64,000 bases of DNA from Paenarthrobacter sp. DKR-5 (GTDB lineage: Bacteria; Actinomycetota; Actinomycetes; Actinomycetales; Micrococcaceae): positions 428,323-492,322 of the forward strand of contig NZ_JAHBOI010000004.1 of NCBI RefSeq assembly GCF_018531425.1, given 5' to 3'. The notes under the pieces are model-generated. The model had not been told where the DNA came from. It was given only the letters and a program-made list of their open reading frames with translations, and searched no databases. Positions within the stretch are counted from its first letter, which is position 1. Each line of letters opens with the position of its first letter. The translations under genes and the position numbers were made by a program. This document shows, piece after piece, positions 28,372-37,604 of the stretch.

Positions 28372-29976
28372 GTGACCGAAGTAAATGGCCGTAAGCCCGT
28401 CGTCCTTCTCGCCGAGGAATTGTCGCCCGCCACCGTGGATGCGCTGGGCCCGGATTTCGAGATCCGGCAGACCGACGGCGCCGACCGCTCCCAGCTGCTC
28501 TCCGCCATCGCCGACGCCGATGCCATCCTCGTCCGTTCCGCCACGCAGGTCGACGCCGAAGCGATCGCCGCCGCGCCGCAGCTGAAGGTCATCGCCCGCG
28601 CCGGCGTGGGCCTGGACAACGTGGACATCAAGGCCGCCACCCAGGCCGGCGTCATGGTCGTCAACGCCCCCACCTCCAACATCGTCTCCGCGGCCGAGCT
28701 GACCATCGGACACATCCTCAGCCTGGCCCGCCACATCCCGGCCGCCAGCGCCGCGCTGAAGAACGGGGAGTGGAAGCGCTCCAAGTACACCGGCGTGGAG
28801 CTGTTCGAGAAGAAGGTCGGCATCATCGGCCTGGGCCGGATCGGCGCCCTGATCGCGGCACGGCTGCAGGCCTTCGAAACCAAGATCCTCGCCTACGACC
28901 CCTACGTCACCTCAGCCAGGGCAGCGCAGCTGGGCGTGCAGCTCGTCTCCCTCGATGAGCTTCTCGAGCAGTCCGACTTCATTTCCATCCACATGCCCAA
29001 GACCCCGGAGACCGTGGGCATGATCGGCGCCGCGGCGTTCGAGAAGATGAAGAACACCGCGTACATCATCAACGTCGCCCGCGGCGGACTGGTGGACGAA
29101 GCCGAGCTGTACACCGCCCTGAAGGAAGGCAGGATCGCCGGCGCCGGCATCGACGTGTTCGTCAAGGAGCCCAGCACGGACCTGCCGTTCTTTGGCCTGG
29201 ACAACGTCGTCGTCACCCCGCACCTGGGCGCCTCCACCGACGAGGCGCAGGAAAAGGCCGGCATCTCGGTGGCGAAATCGGTCCGCCTTGCCCTGGCCGG
29301 CGAACTCGTGCCCGACGCCGTGAACGTCGCCGGCGGCGTCATCGCCTCCGACGTCCGTCCCGGCATCCCGCTGATCGAGAAGCTCGGCCGCGTCTTCACC
29401 GCCCTCACGCACGACTCGGTGACCCAGATCGACGTCGAGGTTGCGGGCGAGATCGCCGTCCATGACGTCAAGGCCCTGGAACTGGCGGCCCTGAAGGGCG
29501 TCTTCAAGGACATCGTCTCCGAGCAGGTCTCCTACGTGAACGCTCCGGTGCTGGCCGAGCAGCGCGGCGTCAACACGCGCCTGATCACCACCACCGAGTC
29601 CCCGGACTACCGCAACGTGCTCACCATCCGCGGCGCCCTCTCGGACGGCACCCAGGTGTCCGTGGCCGGCACCCTCACCGGGCCCAAGCAGATCCAGAAG
29701 CTGGTCAGCGTCAACGGCTACGACATCGAGATCCCGATCAGCGAGCACCTGCTGGTCATCTCCTACCAGGACCGCCCCGGCGTCGTTGGCACCCTCGGCC
29801 GGATCCTGGGCGAGAACGGCGTCAACATCGCCGGGATGCAGGTGGCCCGCAACGCCGAAGGCGGTCAGGCACTGTCCCTGCTGACCGTGGACAGCTCGGT
29901 CCCGCAGGACGTCCTCGACTCGGTCAAGGACTCCATCGGCGCCTCCATGGCCCGCGAAGTCGACCTCGCGGACTAA
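28372..29976 (+). CDS. serA: D-3-phosphoglycerate dehydrogenase
   Basis: The first enzyme of serine synthesis, oxidising 3-phosphoglycerate with NAD. At 534 residues it is the long actinobacterial/mycobacterial type: catalytic domain with GLGRIGALIAARLQAF, Arg in INVARGGLVDEAEL and His in VTPHLGASTDEAQEKAG, then an intervening domain and a C-terminal ACT domain (LLVISYQDRPGVVGTLGRILGENGVNI) for serine feedback. The start is GTG 28372. A TAGACT at 28290-28295 suggests a leader of about 70 nt. Position directly after ilvBNC is common in this group. Confidence 0.97.
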   Translation: MTEVNGRKPVVLLAEELSPATVDALGPDFEIRQTDGADRSQLLSAIADADAILVRSATQVDAEAIAAAPQLKVIARAGVGLDNVDIKAATQAGVMVVNAPTSNIVSAAELTIGHILSLARHIPAASAALKNGEWKRSKYTGVELFEKKVGIIGLGRIGALIAARLQAFETKILAYDPYVTSARAAQLGVQLVSLDELLEQSDFISIHMPKTPETVGMIGAAAFEKMKNTAYIINVARGGLVDEAELYTALKEGRIAGAGIDVFVKEPSTDLPFFGLDNVVVTPHLGASTDEAQEKAGISVAKSVRLALAGELVPDAVNVAGGVIASDVRPGIPLIEKLGRVFTALTHDSVTQIDVEVAGEIAVHDVKALELAALKGVFKDIVSEQVSYVNAPVLAEQRGVNTRLITTTESPDYRNVLTIRGALSDGTQVSVAGTLTGPKQIQKLVSVNGYDIEIPISEHLLVISYQDRPGVVGTLGRILGENGVNIAGMQVARNAEGGQALSLLTVDSSVPQDVLDSVKDSIGASMAREVDLAD

Positions 29977-30017
29977 GCTCTGCTGGTTCACCGAAGGCCT
30001 GGCTTCGCCGGCGGCCA

Positions 30018-30118
30018 CGCGCCGCGGGGGTGCTTTGCGTAGGCGGCTTTAATACTTGGGAGGGCGCTCTACGCCCGAGCAAGTTTCGTTGCCGCCGGCA
30101 AAGCAGCTCCGCGGCGTG
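30018..30118 (+). ncRNA. Nested 101-nt stem-loop between serA and metG
   Basis: The stretch folds on itself almost end to end. Paired segments from outside in are: 30018-30027 with 30109-30118 (10 pairs, one G-T); TGCTTTGC 30031-30038 with GCAAAGCA 30098-30105; GCGGC 30043-30047 with GCCGC 30091-30095; ACTTG 30054-30058 with CAAGT 30080-30084; GGGCG 30062-30066 with CGCCC 30072-30076; loop CTCTA. The internal loops are nearly symmetric (3x3, 4x2, 6x6, and a 3x3 GGA/GAG that could form tandem G-A pairs). It lies 41 nt after serA and ends before the metG promoter. It could be a serA 3' structure, a small RNA or a DNA cruciform. I do not recognise a known RNA family, and the strand is assigned only by the serA direction. 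Confidence 0.55.
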
Positions 30119-30170
30119 CCCCGCGCCCCGTACCGCTGGTAACGATGCGGCACAGGGGAGCGAATCGGGG

Positions 30171-30176
30171 TAACTT
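30171..30176 (+). promoter_or_regulatory. -10 box of metG
   Basis: TAACTT ends 6 nt before GTG 30183 and no ribosome-binding site lies between, so metG is probably read from a leaderless mRNA. No convincing -35 is visible. Confidence 0.55.
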
Positions 30177-30182
30177 TCTAGG

Positions 30183-31742
30183 GTGACATCTGCAGACTCG
30201 AAGACGCCGTACTACCTCACGACCGCCATCACGTACCCGAACGGGGTGCCGCACATCGGGCACGCGTACGAGTACATCGCCACCGATGCGATGGCGCGCT
30301 TCAAGCGGCTCGACGGCTACGACGTGTTCTTCCTGACCGGCACCGACGAACACGGGCTGAAGATCCAGCAGACCGCCGAGCGCGAGGGGCTCACCCCGCG
30401 GGAGCTCGTGGACCGCAACGTCGCCGTGTTCAAGGACACGCACAAGGCCCTGCAGATCTCCTACGACCGCTTCATCCGCACCACGGACGAGGACCATTAC
30501 GCCGCCTCCCAGGCGCTGTGGAAGAAGATGGAAGAAGCCGGGGACATCTACTTGTCCAAGTACGCCGGCTGGTACTCGGTGCGGGACGAGACCTACTACG
30601 GCGAGGACGAGATCGAACTCCGGGAGGACGGCAAGCGCTACTCCAAGGAGACGGACACGGAGCTGACCTGGACCGAAGAGGAGTCCTACTTCTTCCGGCT
30701 CTCCGCCTACCAGGACAAGCTGCTGGCGCTCTACGCCGACCAGCCGGAGTTCGCCGCTCCGCACACCCGGTTCAACGAGGTCATCAGCTTCGTCAAGCGC
30801 GGGCTGGAGGACCTGTCCATCAGCCGTACTACCTTCGACTGGGGCGTTCCCGTGCCGGGCAACCCCGAGCACGTGATGTACGTCTGGGTGGACGCGCTGA
30901 CCAACTACCTCACCGGCGTCGGCTACCCCGACGTCGACTCGGAACGGTTCCGGAAGTTCTGGCCCGCGGATGTGCACGTGATCGGCAAGGACATCTCCCG
31001 CTTCCACGCCATCTACTGGCCGGCGTTCCTGATGTCCGCCGGGCTCGAGCTGCCCAAGCGGGTCATGATCCACGGCTTCCTGCACAACAACGGCGTCAAG
31101 ATGTCCAAGTCGCTCGGCAACGTCGTGGCGCCGGCGGACTGGGTGGCCCAGTACGGCCTGGACCAGGTGCGCTTCTTCCTGCTGCGTGAGGTGCCCTTCG
31201 GCGCCGACGGTTCCTACAACCACGAGGCCGTCGTCGGGCGGATGAACGCGGACCTCGCGAACAACCTGGGCAACCTCGCGCAGCGGAGCCTGTCCATGGT
31301 GGCCAAGAACTGCGAGGGCAAGGTTCCCCAGCCCGGCACGCTGGCCCCCGAGGACCACGAGCTGCTGGCCAAGGCCGAGCGGCTGCTGGAGAAGTCCCGG
31401 GCCGCTTATGAGGTCCAGCACTTCCACGCGGCCCTGGAAGCGATCTGGACCGTGCTGGGGGAGACCAACGCGTACTTCGCGGACCAGGCGCCGTGGGTGC
31501 TGCGCAAGACCGACGTCGAACGCATGAACACGGTGCTGTATGTCACGCTCGAGGTGCTGCGGATCGTGGCGCTGCTCGTGCAGCCCGTGATGCCCTCATC
31601 GGCGGGAAAGCTGCTGACGCTGCTCGGCCAGCCCGAGGACGCCCGCCAGTTCAGCGCCATCGCGCACGCGATCGTCCCCGGCGTCGAGCTGCCCGCCCCC
31701 GCGCCCGTCTTCCCGCGCTACGAGGAGCCGGCCGAAGCCTGA
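30183..31742 (+). CDS. metG: Methionyl-tRNA synthetase
   Basis: This class I synthetase of 519 residues charges initiator and elongator tRNA-Met. The HIGH motif is in [20 protein letters not shown] and the KMSKS loop in [12 protein letters not shown]. The zinc-knuckle region reads [15 protein letters not shown] with no cysteines, the zinc-free short form. There is no C-terminal tRNA-binding (Arc1p-like) extension. The start is GTG 30183, probably leaderless. The gene ends before a very stable hairpin shared with the convergent ABC transporter operon. Confidence 0.97.
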   Translation: MTSADSKTPYYLTTAITYPNGVPHIGHAYEYIATDAMARFKRLDGYDVFFLTGTDEHGLKIQQTAEREGLTPRELVDRNVAVFKDTHKALQISYDRFIRTTDEDHYAASQALWKKMEEAGDIYLSKYAGWYSVRDETYYGEDEIELREDGKRYSKETDTELTWTEEESYFFRLSAYQDKLLALYADQPEFAAPHTRFNEVISFVKRGLEDLSISRTTFDWGVPVPGNPEHVMYVWVDALTNYLTGVGYPDVDSERFRKFWPADVHVIGKDISRFHAIYWPAFLMSAGLELPKRVMIHGFLHNNGVKMSKSLGNVVAPADWVAQYGLDQVRFFLLREVPFGADGSYNHEAVVGRMNADLANNLGNLAQRSLSMVAKNCEGKVPQPGTLAPEDHELLAKAERLLEKSRAAYEVQHFHAALEAIWTVLGETNAYFADQAPWVLRKTDVERMNTVLYVTLEVLRIVALLVQPVMPSSAGKLLTLLGQPEDARQFSAIAHAIVPGVELPAPAPVFPRYEEPAEA

Positions 31743-31753
31743 CCCCTGAGGTG

Positions 31754-31810
31754 CGAACGGCCAGGGACGGCGACCTTCCGCGAGCGGAAGCCGCCGTCCC
31801 TGGCCGTTCG
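31754..31810. terminator. 19-bp bidirectional terminator between metG and the ABC operon
   Basis: A perfect 19-bp outer stem (31754-31772 with 31792-31810) encloses an inner CTTCCGC/GCGGAAG stem. It separates convergent genes and can stop transcription from both sides. Confidence 0.88.
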
Positions 31811-31827
31811 GCGTTGGGGGAGGGGTG

Positions 31828-32520
31828 CTAGCGGGCCCGGCTGCGGTCGAATTCCTCGGCGAGGCTGCCCTTGGCCAGCCGGAACCGGCGGTCCGTCTTG
31901 CGGGCCAGCGCCATGTCGTGGGTGACCACGAGGACAGTGGTGTTCTGCGTGCGGGTGAGCGAGCGCAGCAGTTCGATGATCAGCTCACCGGTCTGCTCGT
32001 CCAGGTTTCCGGTGGGCTCGTCCGCCAGGATGATCTTGGGGTTGTTGGCCAGCGCCCGGGCGATCGAGACCCGCTGCTGCTGGCCGCCGGAGAGCCGGTT
32101 GGCCTTGCGGTCGTGGACGTCCGCTTCCAGTTCCACCTGCTCCAGCAGCTCCGCCGCGCGGGCCTGCCGCTCCGAACGCCTGACCCGCGCGAACTCCATC
32201 GGCAGCATCACGTTTTCCTTGGCTGTCAGGTTCGGCACCAGGTTGTACTGCTGGAAGACGAACCCGATGTCGTTGCGCCGGTAGGCGGTGAGCTTGCCGT
32301 CGGGCAGGGTGCTCACGTTCACGCCGTCGACCATGACGTCGCCGCTGGTTGCCTTGTCGAGGGCGCCCAGCAGCGAGAGCAGGGTGCTCTTGCCGCTGCC
32401 GCTCTTGCCGAGGATCGCGGCAAAGGTGCCCTGCTCCAGGCTGAAACTGACGTCGTTGACCGGCTTGATCGTGTGGTCGCCGGACTTGAACTGCTTGCTG
32501 ACGTTGCGTACTTCCAACAT
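31828..32520 (-). CDS. ABC transporter ATP-binding protein (MacB/LolD type)
   Basis: The 230-residue ATPase of an exporter-like ABC system. All motifs are present: Walker A ILGKSGSGKSTLL, Q-loop VFQQYNLVPN, signature LSGGQQQRVSIARALA, Walker B KIILADEPTGNLD and the switch His in VVTHDMALA. The spacing between Walker A and the signature and the LDEQTG segment fit the MacB/LolD/FtsE-like subfamily. It is the second gene of a two-gene operon, 3 bp after the permease gene. Such pairs export peptides or antibiotics or act on envelope proteins; the substrate is unknown. Confidence 0.93.
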   Translation of the reverse strand: MLEVRNVSKQFKSGDHTIKPVNDVSFSLEQGTFAAILGKSGSGKSTLLSLLGALDKATSGDVMVDGVNVSTLPDGKLTAYRRNDIGFVFQQYNLVPNLTAKENVMLPMEFARVRRSERQARAAELLEQVELEADVHDRKANRLSGGQQQRVSIARALANNPKIILADEPTGNLDEQTGELIIELLRSLTRTQNTTVLVVTHDMALARKTDRRFRLAKGSLAEEFDRSRAR

Positions 32521-32523
32521 GGC

Positions 32524-33960
32524 TTACTCTCCTCGCAGAACTTCGATGGGGCGGACCTTGGCGGTGAGCCAGGCAGGGACCAGGGCGCCGAGCGCGGCGA
32601 TCAGCAGGACCGCCCCGAGGCCGCCCAGCAGCGTTCCCGGGCCGATGGTCGTGGTGAGGTTTCCGATCAGCTGCGCACCGCCGCCGAAGCCGCCGAAACC
32701 GCCGCCGCCGAATCCGCCGCGGCCGCCGCGCGCGCCGGCGGTGGCCGTGTTGGCCGAGACCAGCGCAGAGGCGATGCCGGAGCTGCTGAAGACCGCCACC
32801 GCGGTGCCGACCACCGCGCCGATCACCACGAGGACGAGCGCCTCGAGCACGAACTGCAGGCCGATGGTCCGGTTGGGAGCGCCGATGGCCTTCAGCACGC
32901 CGATCTCGCGCCGGCGTTCGCGTACCACCATGATCATGATCAGCAGGACGATCAGCCCGGCCGTCACGAGAGCGGCAATGAAGGCGATCAGGGAGATGTT
33001 CTGCACGCTGGCCAGGGAACTGACCGCGGAGTCGAGGTTGCGCGAGCCGGCGGTCACGTCCACCCGGGTGCTGCCCAGGGCGTTCGTCAGCGAGGTCTTG
33101 GTGGAGTCGACGTTTTCAATGCTGTCGACCTTCACGGTCAGAGCGCTGATCTGTCCCGTCTGGCCGGTCAGCTTCTGTGCCGCCGCGAGCGGCAGGTAAA
33201 TGCCGTTGTTGTCGAAGACCGTGCCGCCGTCGAAGATTCCCGCCACCGTCATCTTGGTGCTGTCGACGGTGAACGTGGAGCCGACCTTCAGGTTGTTCTT
33301 CTGCGCCAGCGTGGTGCCGACGAGCGCCTGGGTCGAAGTTGCTGCAAAGTTGGAGAGCTGCTTGCCGCTGGTGACGTTGATCGTGTTGCCGTTCGCGTCC
33401 TCGGTGCCGGCGACGCCGGTCGCCGAGACTGGCAGCGTGAACGTGCGGACAGTCCCGTTGCCGTTGCCCCCGTTGCCCGAGCCGGGGGCGCCCTGGGGAC
33501 CCTGGCCGGACTGGGCGCCGGACTGGTTCTGACGGTTGCCGAGGGTGCCCGGTTCGACGGCGGACTGCAGGCTCGTGGTGCCGTCTCCGCCGCCCGGTCC
33601 GCCCTGCGCGGTTCCTGCCTGCGTGCCTGCTTGGGCCGTCGTCGTCGCCGTCTCCGTGCGCAGCCGCAGGGAGAGTGTCCCGGTAACCGAACTGACGTGG
33701 GCCACCGCCTTGGCCTTGGTGACGTCGGCGGCGGTGAGCGGCTCGCCGCCGCCTTGGAACCCGCGGGCCCCCGCCGGGTTGACGGTCAGGTTGTTGCCGA
33801 CCGAACCCTTCAGGGCACTGATCCTGTCGCCGACGGCCTGGTTGGCGACCAGCATGGACATGGCAAGGCCGATGGCGACCGCCAGGATGACGACGACGGC
33901 GCCGCTTCGCACCTTGTTGCGAAAAGCGTTGCCCACACTACGAGCTAGAACACTCAACAT
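32524..33960 (-). CDS. ABC transporter permease (MacB/FtsX family)
   Basis: A permease of about 478 residues with the MacB layout: one N-terminal helix (VRSGAVVVILAVAIGLAMSMLV), a large extracellular domain, and three C-terminal helices beginning NISLIAFIAALVTAGLIVLLIMIMVVRERRREIGVLKAIGA. Two low-complexity stretches stand out: a Gly/Gln/Asn/Ser-rich loop near residue 150 and a Gly/Phe/Arg loop (GGFGGGGFGGFGGG) between the last two helices. GGAGG lies only one base before ATG 33960, so the true start may be TTG 33957 or an upstream ATG (33987). It is co-transcribed with the ATPase. Confidence 0.9.
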   Translation of the reverse strand: MLSVLARSVGNAFRNKVRSGAVVVILAVAIGLAMSMLVANQAVGDRISALKGSVGNNLTVNPAGARGFQGGGEPLTAADVTKAKAVAHVSSVTGTLSLRLRTETATTTAQAGTQAGTAQGGPGGGDGTTSLQSAVEPGTLGNRQNQSGAQSGQGPQGAPGSGNGGNGNGTVRTFTLPVSATGVAGTEDANGNTINVTSGKQLSNFAATSTQALVGTTLAQKNNLKVGSTFTVDSTKMTVAGIFDGGTVFDNNGIYLPLAAAQKLTGQTGQISALTVKVDSIENVDSTKTSLTNALGSTRVDVTAGSRNLDSAVSSLASVQNISLIAFIAALVTAGLIVLLIMIMVVRERRREIGVLKAIGAPNRTIGLQFVLEALVLVVIGAVVGTAVAVFSSSGIASALVSANTATAGARGGRGGFGGGGFGGFGGGAQLIGNLTTTIGPGTLLGGLGAVLLIAALGALVPAWLTAKVRPIEVLRGE

Positions 33961-34106
33961 TCCTCCAAAGCTCACAAAGGGCGCCATGGTGGCGCCCGGA
34001 GCCCAGCATGCCAACGGTAGCTAGGCGTTGACCCCCGGCTCGCTGTGAGCCGGCTGTGAGGACCGGAAGGCATCCACGCTCATCGAAATCCACTTTTTGA
34101 GACAGT

Positions 34107-34137
34107 TTGACCAGCATGTGGAATGTTTCGCTAGGCT
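34107..34137 (+). promoter_or_regulatory. leuB promoter
   Basis: TTGACC (34107-34112), a 19-bp spacer and TAGGCT (34132-34137) ending 6 nt before ATG 34144. This predicts a leaderless leuB mRNA; no Shine-Dalgarno sequence is present. Confidence 0.6.
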
Positions 34138-34143
34138 GGCGCA

Positions 34144-35196
34144 ATGAGCCCTTCCACTATCAATCTGGCAGTCATTCCCGGCGACGGCATCGGTCCGGAG
34201 GTGACCGCCGAGGCCCTCAAGGTCCTTCGCAAGGCGGCAGCCGGCGGGGGCGTGCAGGTGGACAGCACGCAGTATTCACTCGGCGCCGAGCACTGGCTGG
34301 CCACCGGGGAGATCCTGCCGGACGCAGTTCTCGCGGATCTGCGCACCAAGGACGCCATCCTCTTCGGGGCAGTGGGGGCCGCCCCCGGCGACACGCGCAT
34401 CCCCTCAGGGCTGATCGAGCGTGAGCTGCTGCTGAAGCTGCGCTTCACCCTCGACCACTACGTGAACCTGCGCCCGTCCACCCTGTACAAGGCAGTTCCC
34501 GGACCGCTGTCCGCGCCCGGCGACGTCGACTTCGTTGTCGTCCGCGAGGGTACCGAGGGTCCGTATGTCGGCAACGGCGGAGCCCTGCGGGCCGGAACGC
34601 CCCACGAGATCGCCACCGAGGTGTCGGTCAACACCGCCTTCGGCGTCGAACGACTTGTGCGGGATGCCTTCGCCCGCGCGCAGAGCCGGCCGCGCCGGAA
34701 GCTGACCCTCGTGCATAAGCACAACGTGCTGGTCTACGCCGGCCACCTGTGGAAGCGGACGGTCGAAGCCGTGGCTGCAGAGTATCCGGAGGTGACGGTC
34801 GACTACCTGCACATCGATGCCGCCACGATCTTCATGGTCACCGACCCGTCCCGGTTCGACGTGATCGTGACCGACAACCTCTTCGGCGACATCATCACCG
34901 ACCTTGCCGCGGCCATCACCGGCGGGATCGGCCTGGCGGCGTCGGGCAACATCAATCCGGACGGCACAGCGCCGTCGATGTTCGAGCCGGTGCACGGCTC
35001 CGCGCCGGATATCGCCGGCCAGCAGAAGGCGGACCCGACGGCGGCCATCCTCTCCGCGGGGCTGCTGCTCGAACATCTCGGCCATGGGGACGCCGCGCGG
35101 CGGATCCAGGCGGCCGTGCGGGCCGACATCGACACTCGGGGCACCGCGGTCCGTCCGACGGCCCAGGTCGGGGACGCCATTGCGGCGGCTCTCTAG
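34144..35196 (+). CDS. leuB: 3-isopropylmalate dehydrogenase
   Basis: The third enzyme of leucine synthesis, an NAD- and Mg-dependent oxidative decarboxylase of 350 residues. Recognisable are the N-terminal [30 protein letters not shown], the substrate-binding [14 protein letters not shown] and the metal-binding [26 protein letters not shown], ending with [24 protein letters not shown]. The short actinobacterial form is expected. It is transcribed separately from leuCD (13 kb away) and sits directly before ilvE, the final aminotransferase. Confidence 0.96.
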   Translation: MSPSTINLAVIPGDGIGPEVTAEALKVLRKAAAGGGVQVDSTQYSLGAEHWLATGEILPDAVLADLRTKDAILFGAVGAAPGDTRIPSGLIERELLLKLRFTLDHYVNLRPSTLYKAVPGPLSAPGDVDFVVVREGTEGPYVGNGGALRAGTPHEIATEVSVNTAFGVERLVRDAFARAQSRPRRKLTLVHKHNVLVYAGHLWKRTVEAVAAEYPEVTVDYLHIDAATIFMVTDPSRFDVIVTDNLFGDIITDLAAAITGGIGLAASGNINPDGTAPSMFEPVHGSAPDIAGQQKADPTAAILSAGLLLEHLGHGDAARRIQAAVRADIDTRGTAVRPTAQVGDAIAAAL

Positions 35197-35256
35197 CCGG
35201 CCGCTTTCCGGCGGCCCCGGGGAAGCGGCGCTGGCCGCTCGGCGGGAAGCGAGCGG

Positions 35257-35282
35257 TACGCTGGGAGTTAACAGGTATTAAC
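35257..35282 (+). promoter_or_regulatory. ilvE -10 box with overlapping palindrome
   Basis: TACGCT (35257-35262) is a plausible -10. At the expected transcription start lies GTTAA-6-TTAAC (35267-35282), a candidate operator. The ilvE start follows 35 bp later behind GGAGG. No -35 is obvious. Confidence 0.4.
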
Positions 35283-35316
35283 CGCACGAGGACGTGCAGC
35301 ACATCGTGGAGGAACA

Positions 35317-36429
35317 ATGACGCAGACAGATGCGGGCGTCGAATTCGCACAAAAGCTTTCGACGAACCGGCGGACCGAGGAAGAGCGGGCCGCCATCCTG
35401 GCCAACCCCGGTTTCGGCAACCACTTCACTGACCACACCGTCATCGTCGACTACAGCGTCGGCGAGGACGGCAAGGGTTCCTGGCACGACGCACGCCTTG
35501 AGCCGTACGGACCGATCATGCTCGATCCCTCCGCAGCCGTGCTGCACTACGGCCAGGAGATCTTCGAGGGGCTGAAGGCTTACCGGCACGCGGACGGATC
35601 GGTGTGGACATTCCGTGCCGAGAAGAACGCCGAGCGCCTGAACCGTTCCGCAGCCCGTCTGGCGCTGCCGCAGCTGCCGCCGGAGATCTTCCTGGAGGCG
35701 CTGCGCCAACTCGTCGGCGCGGACAAGGAGTGGGTCCCGAACGGCGAGGGTGAGAGCCTCTACCTGCGCCCCTTCATGATTGCCACCGAGGCGTTCCTGG
35801 GCGTGCGTCCGGCCAAGGAAGTCTCCTTCCGCGTCATCGCCTCGCCCGCCGGCAACTACTTCGGCGGCGAGTTGGCGCCCGTCTCCATCTGGCTCTCCCG
35901 CAACTACGCCCGCGCCGGCCGCGGCGGCACCGGAGCGGCCAAGTGCGGCGGCAACTACGCGGCGTCGCTCGCGGCCCAGCTCGAGGCCGAAGCGCACGGC
36001 TGCAAGCAGGTCGTCTTCCTTGATGAAGCCAACGACAACGCCGTCGAGGAACTGGGCGGCATGAACGTGTTCTTCGTCTTCAAGGACGGAACCCTGGTCA
36101 CCCCCGCCCTCACAGGGACCATCCTCGAAGGCGTGACCCGCTCGTCGATCATCCAGCTCGCCGAGGACCGCGGGCTCAAGGTCGAAGAGCGCAAGATCAC
36201 TCTGGACGAGTGGTGCGAGGGCATCGCGTCCGGCGAGATCACCGAGGTGTTCGCGTGCGGGACTGCCGCCGTCATCACGCCGATCGGCAAGCTCGTCGAC
36301 GGCGACTCGGTCATCGGCGCCCCGGACGCCAAGGCTGGCGAGGTGACGATGAGCCTGCGTGAGCAGCTGCTCGGCATCCAGACCGGCGCGGTCGAGGACA
36401 CGCACGGCTGGCTCACCCGCCTGGCCTGA
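35317..36429 (+). CDS. ilvE: Branched-chain amino acid aminotransferase
   Basis: A fold-type IV PLP enzyme of 370 residues that interconverts leucine, isoleucine and valine with their keto acids. Signatures are LHYGQEIFEGLKAYRHADG, LYLRPFMIATEAFLGV, the PLP lysine in GGTGAAKCGGNYAASL and the phosphate-binding VFACGTAAVITPIG. This is the long (BCAT-like) type common in actinobacteria. ATG 35317 follows GGAGGAAC. It ends before a large perfect palindrome. Confidence 0.97.
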   Translation: MTQTDAGVEFAQKLSTNRRTEEERAAILANPGFGNHFTDHTVIVDYSVGEDGKGSWHDARLEPYGPIMLDPSAAVLHYGQEIFEGLKAYRHADGSVWTFRAEKNAERLNRSAARLALPQLPPEIFLEALRQLVGADKEWVPNGEGESLYLRPFMIATEAFLGVRPAKEVSFRVIASPAGNYFGGELAPVSIWLSRNYARAGRGGTGAAKCGGNYAASLAAQLEAEAHGCKQVVFLDEANDNAVEELGGMNVFFVFKDGTLVTPALTGTILEGVTRSSIIQLAEDRGLKVEERKITLDEWCEGIASGEITEVFACGTAAVITPIGKLVDGDSVIGAPDAKAGEVTMSLREQLLGIQTGAVEDTHGWLTRLA

Positions 36430-36465
36430 CACTCCCGCCGCCAGGTTCCGCCTCCGGGACGAGAG

Positions 36466-36503
36466 GCAAAAGGGCCCCTTCGCGCGCGAAGGGGCCCTTT
36501 TGC
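36466..36503. terminator. 38-bp perfect palindrome between ilvE and the DUF559 gene
   Basis: Arms 36466-36484 and 36485-36503 are exact reverse complements (outer bases GCAAAAGGGCCCC). As RNA it forms a long stem followed by TTTTGCGCGCTTT on the plus strand. It sits between convergent genes and acts in both directions. Confidence 0.85.
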
Positions 36504-36509
36504 GCGCTT

Positions 36510-37394
36510 TCACCTCCCCGGACGGATGCGCCGGCACTGCAACGTGTCGCGGACGACGGCCAGCACCCACTCCGGCTCGAACATCACGTGCTCCCAGCTG
36601 AACCTCAGCACGAGCCAGCCGCGCCGGCCAAGCTCGTTGTGGCGCGTGCAGTCCGCGTGCAGAGCCTTGCGGTGGCCGTGGTGTTCAAAGCTGTCCGCTT
36701 CGAGCGCCAGCAGCCGTCGGCGGTCGGCGAGATCCAGGTAGTAGTTCACGCCGGCGTCGCGAACCTGCACCTGCGGCTCGAAACCGTTGAGGCCGGCGTC
36801 CAGGCAGATGCCCCGAAGCGCGGACTCGAACGGATTCGCGGCCAGGGCGCTTGCCAACCGCGCCACCCGCAGGGCAGCCGCGCTACCGTGGCCGCGGCGC
36901 GCGCAGGCAACCTGCCGCAGCTGCCCGGCGTCGATGCGGCCCAGACGCAGGGCAGAGTCCGCCACCGCAAGGCCCTCCCGGAACGGCAGGCTGGCAGCGC
37001 AGTCGAGCACTGTGCGCAGCGGACTGGTGACGGCGACGCCGGGGCCGCGGTGGAAGACGTCCGTCCCGGCCAGGCGGGCGTAGTGGAACCGCACGTCCTC
37101 GACCGCTTCCGGGTGCGCCGACGGACGGACCGTCAGATGCACCGCCGTCGGCCCCGCCACCATCGGCAGCTCCCAGATGGCCGCAGCTGACGCTTGCGAT
37201 AGCACGCCGCCCGTTGCTGCTGCCGCCAGCTCGGCTGCCGGAAGCGGCGGCAGCATGTACAGCCCGCGACGGAGCCGCAGCAGGCGCCCGGCGGCCGCAC
37301 TCTTGCGCAGGGCGTGCACGCCGGCGAGACGCACGAGGTCCTCCCGCCAGGCAGTGCCGCCCATCAGCTGTGCCACGCGCTCCGGTGTATGCAT
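36510..37394 (-). CDS. AbiEi-like N-domain plus DUF559 (endonuclease-like) protein
   Basis: A 294-residue protein with an AbiEi-like winged-helix N terminus (ALRKSAAAGRLLRLRRGLYMLP, then LSQASAAAIWELPM) and a C-terminal DUF559-type PD-(D/E)XK-like fold: VNYYLDLADRRRLLALEADSFEHH, HADCTRHNELGRRGWLVLRFSWEHV. Acidic residues in the DLAD and EADSFEHH segments are candidate catalytic positions. No AbiEii-type toxin gene is adjacent. CATGCT ends 6 nt before ATG 37394. Many actinobacteria carry several such orphan genes; their function is unsettled, and defence or DNA repair are possibilities only. Confidence 0.75.
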   Translation of the reverse strand: MHTPERVAQLMGGTAWREDLVRLAGVHALRKSAAAGRLLRLRRGLYMLPPLPAAELAAAATGGVLSQASAAAIWELPMVAGPTAVHLTVRPSAHPEAVEDVRFHYARLAGTDVFHRGPGVAVTSPLRTVLDCAASLPFREGLAVADSALRLGRIDAGQLRQVACARRGHGSAAALRVARLASALAANPFESALRGICLDAGLNGFEPQVQVRDAGVNYYLDLADRRRLLALEADSFEHHGHRKALHADCTRHNELGRRGWLVLRFSWEHVMFEPEWVLAVVRDTLQCRRIRPGR

Positions 37395-37604
37395 GGGCCG
37401 AGCATGAACCGGACCTGCGTCTTTTGCGCCCTTGCCTGGTGGAAATGTTGGCAAGCGGGACGCCGTCGGCCCTCTGGAGGAGCAGACGCGATCCGCCTGA
37501 GGAGGTGGAACGGGCATTCCCGGCGCGAAGGGTGCCGCTGGGGGAGTTTCACTTCCGGGGCGGATGCCGGAACGACGCCAAGGCCACTGTGTAAAGTCGT
37601 ACCC

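Noticed and set aside
37431..37455. Inverted repeat CTTGCC/GGCAAG upstream of the FAH-family gene
   Set aside because: Only 6-bp arms, and too far from the predicted -10 box to assign a role.
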